Assembly: GCF_022605165.1 (NCBI RefSeq)
Contig: NC_063070.1
Span: 434,001 to 498,000, forward strand
Source: Purpureocillium takamizusanense
Lineage: Eukaryota > Ascomycota > Sordariomycetes > Hypocreales > Ophiocordycipitaceae
DNA: 64,000 bases
Direction of reading: 5' to 3'
Shown: positions 30,841 to 44,299 of the stretch, in pieces
How positions within the stretch are numbered: position 1 is the stretch's first letter
How the letters are laid out: each line of letters starts with the position of its first letter
Made by a program: the position numbers and the translations under genes
The notes under the pieces: generated by a model
Databases searched by the model: none
Told to the model about the DNA's origin: nothing
The model's input: only the letters and a program-made list of their open reading frames with translations

Positions 30841-31734
30841 TAAAAGGATAGGGATTAATCTTATTATTAATATTAAAGGGATATAATTAAAGATATAATT
30901 AATAATTATAGTTAATATATATTTTACCTTATATTATTAAATAAAGGTTTATTAATATAATAAAATAATATATAAATAGATTTAAGGCTTAGTAATATAC
31001 CCTTATTAACTAAAGTAATTAAGGCTAGTTAATATATAATTAAGTATAATAACCTTTATAGTTAATTTAAGTCTAAAAGCTATAATAACTTAAGATTACT
31101 TTTAAAATATAAATAAATATTATTCTATAATTTAATACCCTTAAATATTATTTAGCTATAATATAATTAAAGGGAGGAATATATAATAAATAAAGTAATA
31201 TTAAAAAGCCTTTATTAATAAAAATCTTACTTTTATTAATAAAAACTTTATAACTACTATAAGGGGCTAAGCCTAATAAAAGCCTAAAGGGCGGCCTTAA
31301 ATATAGTAACGCTATATATAACTAAGACCCTATATTACTTAAGGCCTATAATTAATTATATAAGGCTATATATAATAAGCGCTATATATATAAGGGCTAC
31401 TTAATATATAACTTTAATTTCCCTCCTTTATAATATATTAAATATTAATAACTTAGCTAGCTCTTATTATATAGCGCTAGCCTTATTATAATATATATTA
31501 TTAATAATAAAATATTAAGTAATAAAAGTAAACTTAATAAAAGTAAGAAAAGCTTATAAAATTATAATATAATAATAAATAAAGCTTAAGTATTTAAAGA
31601 TATAGCTATAAACTATATTTAATTAAATAGCTTTAAATAAAGTAATATTTAAGCTTAAGAAATAAAAGCTATTTAAATAGTTAATATAAAATAATAAAAT
31701 AAAATATATTTACTTTTTTCTATATTAATTAAAG

Positions 31735-32880
31735 AGTAAATATAAAATTAATAAAGTAAAAGACCTTAATAAGGAAAGTAAAGCTATTTAATATTAACTC
31801 TTTAATATATTACTTATTTAATTATAGCTTTATATAAAGGGATTTTAAACTTAAAGGGGACTTAAAGGTAAAAAAGAATTATAGGCCTTCTTTAATTATA
31901 GTAAATACCTTTTTAATAATAAATAAATAAAAGAAAGAATACTTAATAAGCTATAAGGCCTTTATTAAAGAAATAAATAGCCTTTTAGCGCTTTTTTAAA
32001 TTTTAAAAATACCTTTATAAATATAAATAAGTTTACTTAAAATACTTAAATCTTAGCGCTATAGAATATTATATTTAATATTATAAAAGAATAGCTTATT
32101 ATAAGATAAATATTAAATACCTTTTATAAATATATTTTATACTTTTAAGAAATTACTTAAAACTTTAAAAAGACCTTATACTTTAAAGAACTATAAAAAA
32201 AGAGTTAAGCTTAATATAAATATTAGCTTATTTATTTAAGAATAAAATAAATAGACTACCCTTTAATAATCTTTATTATTAATTATAAAGGTAATATTAT
32301 AATATTAATTACTTTAAAAAATATAAGATTAACTTAAATAAAGGGGGCCTTTAAAGAGACTTAATAAAAGAAAGTAATATAAGCCTTATTAAATTAAGTA
32401 AGCTATTAAAGATAAAAAAGAAAGAAAAAAAAGTAAAAGACTATACCTTTATTATAAAGGGAGTAATTACCTTATAGTATATTATTTTTATACTTTAGTA
32501 AAATAGCCTATAATACTAAATTTAATTAGGCTATATTATATAGTCTTTATTAAACTTAAGTTAAAAAGTAAAGGTAATAAAGAAAGTAAAAGTAAAAAAG
32601 TAATATTTATATAAAGAAAAGTATTACTTTAAAGTAAAGCTATACTTTAAGGCTTATAATAATATAAATAAAGAAAATAAAGCTTAAGGAATACTTAAAG
32701 ATAACTTTATTAATAATAATAATATTAATTAATAAAAGTCTTTTTTATTTTATATTTATTAATAAGGGATATAAGTATTCTATAGCTATAAATAAAGAAA
32801 TAGCTTAAGACCTTAAGGTCTTAATAAAGAAGATCCCCTTTTATAAAGTAAGGGATATATTAAGAGTAGTACTAGCTATA
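31735..32880 (+). mobile_element. Truncated Gypsy-type relic, gag/pol 5' part
   Basis: Plus-strand sequence matching, inverted, the segment at about 47800-48930. Examples are GACCTTAAGGTCTTAATAAAG near 32812 against 47833, and the CTTAAAGGGGACTTAAAGG region near 31851 against 48790. It is therefore a second copy of the element at 44300-48950, cut off near 32880 before its reverse-transcriptase region. All frames are destroyed by RIP. Confidence 0.55.
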
Positions 32881-32884
32881 TAGA

Positions 32885-33440
32885 TAGAAAGTACTAACTA
32901 TATAGATATTCTATATTTTAATTTTTCTTAGCTAATCCTATATTATATAGCCCGCTATACTTAAATAAGGTTTATAGCGTAGGTTAATATAGGGCTACCC
33001 TATTAAAACCGGTTATATAGTTAGGCCTATAGTATAATAGGTACTTACGCTAATTTTTAATACTATCGTAAGTATTATATCGTAACGCCTCGAACGCTAT
33101 ATTATAACGTAAGCAGCTATTATATAGCTCTTATATAGGCCTATAACTATAATATAGATCTTAGTTTTCTTCTTAATGTATTTTAATAGCCTACCGACGA
33201 GTAGCCTATTAATAAGTAGCCCGCTATTAATAGTAAGTTTCTTATAGGCTATAATGCCGACGAGCTAACTAATAAGATTTTAATATAGGCTAGCTAACTA
33301 ATAAGGTAGCTAACGATAACTTTATCGGCGCGCTAATTCTTCTTTTACCGCCTTTATAGCTTTTCGATACCTTTTAAGACCTCTCTAACTTCTTAACTAA
33401 TTTCTATTATAAAAATAGCGCCTACCTTATAAAAGCCTTA
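32885..33440. repeat. Dispersed repeat beta, copy 1
   Basis: Contains ATAGCCCGCTATACTTAAAT followed by AAGGTTTATAGCGTAGG, and later CTTTTCGATACCTTTTAAGA and CTATTATAAAAATAGCGCC. Corresponding words occur in the same order and orientation at about 40550-41050. The class is unknown; it may be a long terminal repeat or a non-coding end of another element. Confidence 0.55.
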
Positions 33441-33465
33441 TCTTCTATTAAGTAAGAGATTAATA

Positions 33466-34025
33466 TATAAGAAAGAGGGATAAAGGCAGAGGAAGGTAAA
33501 GATAATAAGGAAATAGGGATATATAGAGACAAAAGGGGTAATAGTAATAAAGAGATAAAATAGGTAATAGAGATAGTAAAGGTATTAAATTGCTTAATCT
33601 TCTATCTCATCTAGACTAGGAGGCAATAGCCCTATATATAATAAAATAGACTCGGCCTTCGGTCTGATTATCTATCCGTCGGTCTAATACTATTTTTCAG
33701 CTTAGCGTTATAGCTAAATATAGCTAAATATAGCTAAATTCACCGTAGCTTTAGTCTTAAGTTTAGACCTATAGCTAAATTTAGCGTAGCGTTATAGCTA
33801 GAACCTTAATAAGGCTAGTCGGGTCTAGTCTCTATATAGTAATTAGGACTATACCTATTATCGCCTAGTCTCTTATATAAATATCCGTCGGATATTTATT
33901 AAATACCCGTCGGGATATTTATTAAATACCCGTCGGGATATTTTATCTATAGTATATAGTTATATAATATATAGTTATATTATATAGTTATATTATATAG
34001 TTATATTATATAGTTATATAGACTA
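33466..34025 (-). mobile_element. LTR-like repeat alpha, copy 1
   Basis: About 560 bp. Shared with copies at 37225-37737 (inverted) and 49463-49945 (same orientation). Landmarks: ATAAAGGCAGAGGAAGG, ACTAGGAGGCAATAGCCC, GACTCGGCCTTCGGTCTGAT, tandem TATAGCTAAA units, and TCCGTCGGATATTTATTAAA. It has one extra copy of a 23-bp unit ending CCCGTCGGGATA relative to copy 3. Strand is given relative to copy 2, which precedes a plus-strand internal region. Confidence 0.75.
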
Positions 34026-36009
34026 ATATATTTTAATATTAATATATTTAAGATATTATATTAAAGTAAGTAAGCTTAAAGGCTAATATATTTTATTAAT
34101 AAAGTATCTATAAAAATATTAATTACTATATTAATATCTTATTAATTTTAACTTAATAATATATTATTTAATTATTTAAGAATACTTTATTAAAGGTATA
34201 CCTTACTTATATTATTAATATAATTTATATCTATTATATAAAAATAAAGCTTTAAGGGTAAAGTAAGATTTATTTATATTATTATAGCTATATCTTAATA
34301 GCTATTTATTAAGCTTTATTAAGTATACTTTAATATACCTTAAGTATTTATTTACCTTTAAGCCTTTAAAAAAATAACTAAATTAAAGGTTAAGCTAAAA
34401 GTTAAGTAAAGGGACGAAAGACTTTATATAAAGGGCTTAAATTAATATAGACTTAAAAATATTAAAGATATATTTAAAGTAAGCCTTTTTTATAATAAGA
34501 AGTTATTTTTTAATACTTAAAGGTATTTTACTTTATAATTTATTTAATAATTTATAAGGTATTTAAAAGATTATATAATAAGCTTATTTAAAGAGCTAAA
34601 AAAATTATATTAAACTTTATCTTTATAATTATTACCTTTAATAGCTATTAGACTTATTTTAAAATAAAAGTAAATATATTTATTATTATTTTCTTTTTAT
34701 TATTAAGTTTAGATTTAATTAATATTAAAAATAGCTTAATCTCTTTATAATAATAAATTAATAAAGTCCTTAAAAATTAATAATAAATTATATTTATAAT
34801 ATAAAGATTATAAGCTTATTTCTTTTTATTTAATATAATAATTAATTAAGATATTTTATTAAAATAATACTATATTCTTTTATTAACTAAATCTATATAA
34901 TTTAAATAAAAAAGGTTTATTATAATACTTTATTTTAATATTAATAATACCTTTAATATAATAAATTATATTTAATTTCTTTATTCCTTTAAGTTAATAA
35001 ATTTTTTATATTAGCTTTTAAACTTAATTATTTTATTTTAATTAAATTACCTCTATTTACTTTAATAAATAAGAATCTTAAGTTTATTAAGTAAAGTATA
35101 AAGTATTATAAAGAGAGTACTATTATTTATAAAGATTACTTCTATTAGTTATAAAGATATCTTTATTAAGATTTTTTTTAATTAATTAAAGCTTATATAT
35201 CCTTATATATATAAATATTATATATAGGCCGGGTTAATATATATAATAAATACGTTAGCTATATAGGTAGCTTACCTATATACCTAGCCTATATATAGCT
35301 CGCCTACCTATAGTATTTTAATACTATTATTAATGCCTACTATAAGATATTATTATATATTTATATCGTGGCTTTAAGGTAAGAGATATAAATCTTTAAT
35401 ATCTTCTTCTTAATCTTAGCGAGTTTCTTATAGCCTTAGGTAATACTTTAATAATTATATAGCCTATATAGGCATAAGCGCTAACGCTAATACTTACGCT
35501 AATACTAATACCTTAGGCGATAAAGCTATTATTAACCTAATCTTAGACTTATTATTATTAAATTAATTTAATACCTTTAATAATCTCTTTACTTATTTAA
35601 TTAACTTCTATCGCGATAATAATACTTCTTTTATTAAGGTAGGCACTTATATAAAGCGCGAGATTAATAATATTTCTTAGCCGACTTATATTACCTTCCT
35701 TTATAATTATAGCCTATAAAGACTAATATAAATTACTAAAGTATACTTATATCTAAAATATAAAAAAAATAAGGGTAAAAAAGTAAGTATTATCGGCTAT
35801 AATTAAAGAGGTATACTATTCTCTATTCCTTTAGGGCGGTCCGCTCTCTTTTATAACTATTATATAGTCTAATCTTTATTACCCCTAGCCGTTCCTTTAG
35901 CTATTTTTAGTCCGGGCCCTTATTATCGTCTATACCTTCCTTTACTAATATATTATATAGATACATAATATCTCTTTAATTAATAATTAGACCGAGCCTT
36001 ATTTTTTTA

Positions 36010-36135
36010 CGAGCTTATTTATTAGCTAAAATAAATTATATTAGTTTTTTACCTTATATAAGGTTTCTAGTAAATTTACTTTTTAGCCCTAAATAGTCTA
36101 TTTAGGCTTTATTAATAATAAATAAATAAAATAAT
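36010..36135 (-). repeat. Inverted repeat arm, right
   Basis: Reverse-complement partner of 30715-30840, recognisable from TTAGTTTTTTACCTTATATA and GTAAATTTACTTTTTAGCCC. A weaker relative occurs near 54060-54110. Confidence 0.7.
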
Positions 36136-36589
36136 AAAGTAATTAAATACCTATACTTTAATATATATATAAAGCTTTTACTTTACTTTAATAATATTAA
36201 ATTACTATAAAGTCTATTAATTACTAAATATTAATAAAAAAATAACTATAATAATAGTAAATAAGTATTAAAAGAGATTATATTATTTACTTTAAATATT
36301 ATACTTATTTACTTATATATATAACTTTATAAATAGCTTATTTATATAATTAATAAATATAAAGTAATTATTAATATAAATAAAGTAGCCTTAGCTATAT
36401 ACTTTATAACTTAATAATAAAGGTATAACTATTTAATAATTAATATAATTAATAGCTTTTTTTTTATTAATATTATAATATTAAAAAAAGGGAATAAAAA
36501 CTTATTTAATAATAATTATTATATTATTTTAAATAATATATATATTAATTAAACTATTTTTTTTTAATAAATACTACTATTTATAAAGC

Positions 36590-36950
36590 CGGTTTTCTTT
36601 AATTATAAAGCTATCTCTACCTTAATATTTTTCTAATTAATCCTATATTATATAGCCTATTATACTTAACTACTATTTATAGCCTAAGCTAGCTTACCTT
36701 ATATATAACTATAATAAAGTCTATTATAGCCCGCCTATAAGCTTAAATTTAATATTATCGCTAATACTTCCTATAATATATTAAATACTTATATTATAGC
36801 CTTACGGTAAGTAATAAGCGATAATAAAGATAGTATTAATAATGCCTATAATAATAGTATAGTTACTTAAGGTATATTAATATTATAAGCGATAGTAATA
36901 ATAATAGCGATAGTACTTAATATATATAAGTACTTAGCCCGGCCTAGAAA
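36590..36950 (+). repeat. Dispersed repeat gamma, copy 2
   Basis: Shares TTATAAAGCTATCTCTACC, ACTACTATTTATAGCC and CCCGCCTATAAGCTT with the RIP island at 19945-20165, in the same order. It includes several short AATAATAGCGATAGT units. Element class not determined. Confidence 0.55.
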
Positions 36951-37224
36951 AATAAGTCTTTAATATTATAATATTAAAAGGAAATAATAAAATATATTTT
37001 AAAGCCTTATTAATAAAGGGCTAAATAAAGTTATAAGCGCGGGTATAAATATAACTATAATTAATAAGTAATAATAAATATAAGTATAATAATAATAGCG
37101 CTTAATTAAGCCTAATAAAGAGATTTAAAATAAAAGAATATTTATTTAAATATAATAATATTATAAGGATATTATAGAAATACGGTTTTAAAGTAAATTA
37201 AGCTATATTAATATATAGGTATTA

Positions 37225-37737
37225 TTAGTCTATATAACTATATAATATAACTATATATTATATAACTATATACTATAGATAAAATATCCCGACGGGTATT
37301 TAATAAATATCCGACGGATATTTATATAAGAGACTAAGCGATAATAGGTATAGTCCTAATTACTATATAGAGACTAGACCCGACTAGCCTTATTAAGGTT
37401 CTAGCTATAACGCTATACTAAATTTAGCTATAGGTCTAAACTTAAGACTAAAGCTACGCTAAATTTAGCTATATTTAGCTATATTTAGCTATAACGTTAA
37501 GCTAAAAAATAGTATTAGACCAATAGATAGATAATTAGACCGAAGGCTAAGTCTATTTTATTATATATAAGGCTATTGCCTCCTAGTCTAGATAAGAGAG
37601 AAGAAAAAGCAATTTAATACCTTTACTATCTTAATTACTTATTTTATCTCTTTATTACTATTACCCCTTTTATCTCTATATATCCCTATTTCCTTATTAT
37701 CTTTACCTTCCTCTACCTTTATCCCTATTTCTTATAC
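37225..37737 (+). mobile_element. LTR-like repeat alpha, copy 2 (5' LTR of Gypsy relic A)
   Basis: Reverse complement of copies 1 and 3 over about 510 bp. It directly precedes the plus-strand internal region that starts near 37740, so it is read as the 5' long terminal repeat of relic A. It keeps GACGGGTATTTAATAAATAT and AGGCTATTGCCTCCTAGTCT. Confidence 0.7.
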
Positions 37738-37739
37738 CC

Positions 37740-40485
37740 TTATTACCTTAATACCTACCTTAAAGGAATAAATATAAGTAATATAAGCTTATATTAAATA
37801 GCTTAAAGAGTTAAAGGCCTTATAAGATAAGGAAAGGGAATTATAATATTCCCTAAGAGGAGCGGGGAAATATAACGTAATATTACTAAGATATAAATAA
37901 AGTACTTTTAAATTATTTAATTATAATACCGAAATTAAAATTATTAATATCCTAGAATTAGGCTACTTTATTAACCTATAATATTAATAAGATTAATTAA
38001 GAAATATAAAGTAGGCTTTTATAAGTATACTTAAGAAATATAGATAAGATAAAAAATAAATTATATTTATTTTAAATTATATATATTAAGAAAGATAAGT
38101 AAAATAAGATTATTTCTTTAATAATTAAAAAGAGGAATAAAGAGCTTAATTAAAGATAACTTAAAAAGAATTTAAAGACTAAATTTATATATTACTTTAA
38201 GACTTAGCTAACTATAAGGCTATATTTATAGCTTTATATTAAAGGGCGGTATAGCGAGAATAAGAATCCTTAATTAAGTTTAATATTTACTTTAACTTAA
38301 TAAAGAAATACTTTAAATATACTAGCGAAATAGACTATATATTTACTTTCTTTAAGAAGCTATACTTAAAGCTTTAAAGATAGATTAATTTATAAACCTT
38401 AATTAAAAATAAAATATATAAAGAGGTAATATAAATTACTTAATAAGTATAGGATTTTATAAATTATTATATAAAAAGGAAAGAAGTATTTATAAATAAT
38501 ATTTATTATTTATTTAAGTTTTAATAATAATTTAAATTAAAAAGACTTTAATAAAGTAATTAAGTTATACTCTTTATTACTTTAATAATAAAGCTTAATA
38601 TTATATTAATATAGTTTATATTTAAGGCTATAAAATTATAATATTTAAATTATAAAAGTAAAGACTATTTCTTATAGGCTTATTTAAAGCCTTAAAGGAA
38701 TATATATTATATTATATAATAAGGAAACTATAAGCGGCTAAAATAAATATTTATACTTTAGTCTTTATTTCTTAAGAATAAGCGATATAATACTTTATTA
38801 TATTAATAGCGGTTAATAATTAAATTAAAGTCTAAATAAATATAAGATTTAATATTTATTTTAAGGTAGACTTAATTAATATTAAGTTTATATAATAATA
38901 TTAATTATAAAAAGTTAAAAAGAATTTTTTAACCTTATTTATATTAAAAAGATTATATATCCTTTAATATAGAGTTTAAAAAATAATTTTTATTATAAAA
39001 GATAGTAAAGGATAAAGTTAAGGGTTTCTTTATTATTATATCGCTATTAATTAAGACTTAAAGGTAAAGGGATACTTTATTTTTTTTTAGATATACCTAT
39101 ATTAATAAAATAGCGGATTTTCTTTACCTTAATAAATTAAAGATAATAATTTAAATATTAATAAATTAATATTAGAATTTTAAAATTAAAGAAGTTTACT
39201 TAAAAGTATTAAAATAGAGTAAAGGTATATATAATAATAAAGGATAATAATTTAATATTATTTTAAGACTTAAAAGAAAAATTAATAGCGAATTAAAAAT
39301 AAATAAATAATAATTTACCCCTTAAATTAATAAAATATAAAGATATCTTTAATATTATTTATATTAATATTTTACTATTTTATAAATTAATTAATTATAT
39401 TATTAACTTTATATATAATAAAATACCTCTTTATAGACCCCTTTATTTACTTTTATAAATTAAGCTATAAAAGCTATAAGACTATATTTAAGAGAATTAA
39501 ACTAATAAATAAATTTAACCTTTAAAGAGCTTAATAAATAAATATATTAATCCTCTTTATATCAAAAAAAGATAGTAAATTATAATTATATATAGATTAT
39601 TAAGGACTTAATAGAGTTTTAATTAAAAATTACTATATATTACCCCTTATTTTTAAGATTATAAACTATTATAAAGGGGCTTATTATTTTTTAAAGATCG
39701 ATATTAAAGATATATATTATTATATTTATATTTAAGAAAGTAATAAATAAAAGACTACCTTTTATATTTATTATAATTACTTTAAGTACTTAATAATACT
39801 CTTTAGACTTATAAATATATTAGCTACTTTTTAAAATTATATCTATAAAGTATTATAAAGGCTAATTAATATTATTTATATTATATATTTAAATAATATC
39901 TTTATTTTCTTAAAAATAAAAAAAGAATATATTTAATACCTTTAATAAATCTTAATATATATATATAAAGTTAAATTCTATATTAACTTAAATAAATATA
40001 CCTTTTATTAATAATTTATTAAGTTTTTTAAGTTTATTTTATTAATTAAGGGTATTTTAATAAATCTTTATTAAATAGCTATTATTATTAAATAATAAAA
40101 GCTTAAGGCTTTTAAAAAATTTAAGTCTTTTTAAGATTTTATAATTTTTATTAATAATTTATTAAGTAATACTCTTAAATTATATCGCTATTAAGTATAT
40201 TACTTAAGGGTAATAAAGATAATAAAAAGCTTAAAAAAGTAAACTTAAATATTAATAAAAGGGTAGTATTCTATAAGTTATAAGATACTTTTTAAAAAAT
40301 ACCTTTATTATAATATTTTAATTTAAATAGGCTAATATATATAAAGACTAATATATTAAACTTTATAATAGCTAAGATTTTATTTTAGCTTAATAATAAA
40401 GGATATTAATACTTTATTACTTTTTAGTCTTATAAATTTATTAATAAATAAATTATAAAGAGTTTTACTATTAGTAAAGGAAGAA
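37740..40485 (+). mobile_element. Gypsy-type retrotransposon relic A (internal region)
   Basis: 2.7 kb that matches, inverted, the interval from about 53450 down to 50700. At 39883-39910 the plus strand reads like the reverse-transcriptase YxDD-I-x-I-F box with both Asp positions as AAT, in the expected position for a Ty3/Gypsy pol. Stops fill all frames. The copy ends abruptly near 40485, where unrelated repeat sequence joins it, so it has lost its 3' end. Confidence 0.65.
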
Positions 40486-43400
40486 AAGTCTAGGGGTAAA
40501 GGTATTCTATATCTCTTAAAATTTTTAGCCAATTATATATCGCATAGCCCGCTATACCTAAATAAGGTTTATAGCCTAGGCTAGCGTAGGGCCACCCTTA
40601 TAGCTGCCTACGTTTTATTCCTGCCTTAATATAATATATATATTATAGCCTTTACTTTATATCGTAACTTTACCTTTATATCGTAGCTTTACCCTTATAT
40701 TATAGTTATTACCCTTATATTATACCTTTAATTTACTCTCTTATAGACTAGTCTACTATAGGTATAGACCTTAGTCTTATACTTAATATAGCCTAGCTTA
40801 CCGCTAACGAGCCCGCCGCTAATATCGCTAATAGTAAGTTCCTTATTAGCTATAACGTTAACGAGCTAGCTAACGATATTTTAATATAGATATAGATAAT
40901 AGCTTTATTACTATATTAATACCCTTTCTATTGCTATTCCTACTTTTCGATACCTTTTAAGAATTCTTTAATTTCTTAACTAACTTCTACTATAAAAATA
41001 GCGCTTATATTATTAAGGCTTTTTTTACTAACTAGCGAGAGATTAATAATATCTCTTAACCTATATATATTATCTTTCGCTATACTTATAGCCTTAAGTA
41101 AGCGTCTTAAAGTATAGGTATATAAAAATTAATAACTTAAAAGCTTAATTACCTTATTAAAGTTATTACCTTAATTATTAAGTCTTTTAGTTAAAAATAA
41201 GTATATAAAGTAACTAAAGGTTAATATAATTATAGTTAATCTCTTAATCTATTTATATATATTATTTTCTATTATTATATAATAACTTAACGAAATAAAG
41301 AAAGGGAGCTTATAGCTAAATATAATATATAAGCCTAAGAGATAATAAACGTTATCTATAATATTAACTTAAGCTATAGCTTCTTTTAAAAGAAAGGTAT
41401 TTATAATAATTATTAAGCTATTAAGAAAGAATGCCTTAATAGCTTTATAGTTATATAAATATTTATTAAAGAGCTTAAATAAGTAAGAGAGATTAAGATT
41501 AGTAAATTACTTAATAATAAAGGTTGCCTTAAAGCTTTCTTTTAGACCTATTTTTAATATTATAAAATATAAAAAAAGTTCTTAAAAGTCTTTAATCTTA
41601 ATAATATATATAAGACTAACTACTTTAAAATACCTTTTTTTAAGTTATAGGTATTATAGATTATAAAAGTATTATTAACTTTACTTTTAGCCTTATTAAC
41701 GATAAAAAAGAATATTATTTTTAATAGCTTATTAAGTAACTTAATAAGCTTTATAAAAGCCTTATAATATTAGCGTTAAAAGTTATAATTATAGATAAAG
41801 AATAAACTCTTTATATAGCCTTTATAAAGGTCTTTCTTAATATATAATAATAGCTATATATATATTATATCTTAATTAATATTAAGGCTAAAATTAATAC
41901 TTATTAAAAGGATAAAGAAGGTAATAATAATAATAATAATAGCGATAATAATAATAATAGCGATAATAATAATAATAGCGGCTAGCTTATTAATATTTAG
42001 GTTATTAAGCTAAAGTTTAATCTTAACCTTAAAGATCGCGACTATATATAATAAAAAGTAAAAAAAGGCGTCTTGAGCCTATTAGATATTTAAGATAATA
42101 CTTATAATAATATATATAAAGCCTTTTAAGTTATTATCTATACCGCTAATTATAATCTCTTTAAGGATACTTAAAAGTCTCTTATTAACTCCTTTAGTTA
42201 TTAAAAATAGACCCTTTAATATATCTAAGATAAATATATACCTTAATATTAATAATAAGCTAAATATTATATTAATTAATATTATAACTTTAATTAAAGG
42301 GTTAATAGTCTTATTAAGACTACCTATATAGACGTTAAGTCTTATTTTATAATTAATATATTAGACCTTTATTACCTTTATAAAGGCTTAAAATTAATAC
42401 TTAAGAATAAAGCTTAGGTTTATATTTAAAAGGCTATTAAATAGCTTTATAAATAGCGACTTTAATATACTTAATAGACTTAATTAAGTAAATTAAATTA
42501 TTAACTTATATATTTAATTATTAACCTTTTTATTATATAATATTACTTTATTATTACTATAATACTTAATTAATAAAAGCTAATACTATTATAAGCCTAT
42601 ATAGGTAACTTTTAATATTAATATAGGCTACCTTATAGTTATATAATCTTTAAATACCTTATAGAAAAGTTATAGCTATAGCGTAATTAAATTGCCCTTT
42701 ATTAATAGCTTAAAAAGCCCTTAATTTATACTTTTTATATTATTAATTTCTTTACTTTATATCTTACTTTAAGACTATTTATTAATTAATTATTATTAAA
42801 ACCTTTAAAATAGCTACCTTAAGATCTATAACTTAACTATTATTAAAAATACCTATAGCCGACCGCGCCTTAATATAGCTAATAAAAAGCTTAAAGTTCT
42901 ATATTACCTTTAATTTAATAATAACGATAATATTAATAATATTAATAATAATATTACTAAGGCTAATAATATATAATAATATTAAGCTTTATAGTTAATA
43001 TTATAAATAGCCTTATAGGCTTACTATAATAGCCTATATTAATAGCCTAATTAAATAGCTAGCTAAAGTATTTACTTATTAAACTTAAGTATAAAATATA
43101 ATTAATCTTACTTTAAAGAAGAAAGTAATAATAAAGTATTATAGTAGCTTTATAATAAGCCTTATATAACGCTAAAGATAGTATTATAATAGCCTTATAG
43201 TAGGTCTTAAATAGCGGTTATAATAATATTATAAATTACCTATTATTAATAGTATAATAATAATATTACTTAAGGCCGACCGATAGTATTATAAGCAATA
43301 GCGCTTATATTTATACTTAGCCTAATATAGAATAATATAGCCCTAATATTATAATATTAAGGGAAAATAGCGAAAATACTATTTTTAAGTAAATTAAGCC

Positions 43401-43765
43401 CTATTAAGGTAGATAAAGTTATAGGTATAATTAGCGGGTAATAATAACGGTAAGTATAAATATAGCATTAATAGCGCCTAACTTAAAGCGGAAGAATATC
43501 TATCTAAATATAATAATATTATAGGGAAATAATAGAAATATATTTTTTAAGTAAATTAAGCCTTATTAGCGCGTTAATATAGGTAAGCATTATAATAATA
43601 TAATTTAATTAAGATATCGGTATATATTATAGCGCGCCTATCTTATCTTATACCTATATACTAAAAATAGCTAGTGCGGTCTAGGGGCGGGGCGCGGGCC
43701 TAGAAAAATATAGAATACCTTTACCCTTAGACTTTTCTTCCTTTATTAATAGTAAAACTCCTTAA
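40455..43765. mobile_element. Unclassified repeat bounded by short inverted repeats
   Basis: The sequence around 40460-40515 (TTTTACTATTAGTAAAGGAA, AAAAGTCTAGGGG, AAGGTATTCTATAT) recurs in reverse complement at 43715-43765. The 3.2 kb between carries repeat beta copy 2 (about 40550-41050), TAA microsatellites and no reading frame. It may be a DNA element, or an insertion that copied the flank of relic A. Confidence 0.4.
41925..41990. repeat. TAA-rich microsatellite
   Basis: Runs of AATAATAATAATAATAGCGAT-like units, repeated about three times. A similar TTA run lies at about 43843-43875, and an A-rich AAAGAAAAAG run near 44218-44245. Confidence 0.8.
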
Positions 43766-43841
43766 ATATTAGCTTAAATTAATATACCCCTATACCCTAT
43801 AGGGTAAAGTATAATAATAAAGAAAGAGGGGGTAAAGGGAC

Positions 43842-43872
<31 letters not shown>

Positions 43873-44299
43873 GGCTAAAGTAAAGAAAGTATTAAATATT
43901 ATTTATATAGCGATTTAATACCTTTAAGAACTAAAGTATATAGGCCTTATACTTAAGTAAGTCCCCCCTTTATCTTTATATATTATTAACGATATAATTA
44001 TTAACCCCCTTTATAAAAGTAATACTAATAATCTTAATACCCTTACCTTTACCCTTACCTTTATTACCTTAGTTACGACCTTAAGTAATAATACTTAGCT
44101 ATTCGCTAAGGTAGGTACTATTAAAGACTACCTTATAGTAATTAAGATTATTATTATTGCCTTTATTAAAGCTCCCTTTATTACTATTATTATTATTACT
44201 ATTATTAAAGAGGAGGATAAAGAAAAAGAAAAAGAAAAAGAAGATAAAAAAGCAATAATTATACCCTATAAAGTAGCCCCCCCTTTTTAAGGGGAGTAA

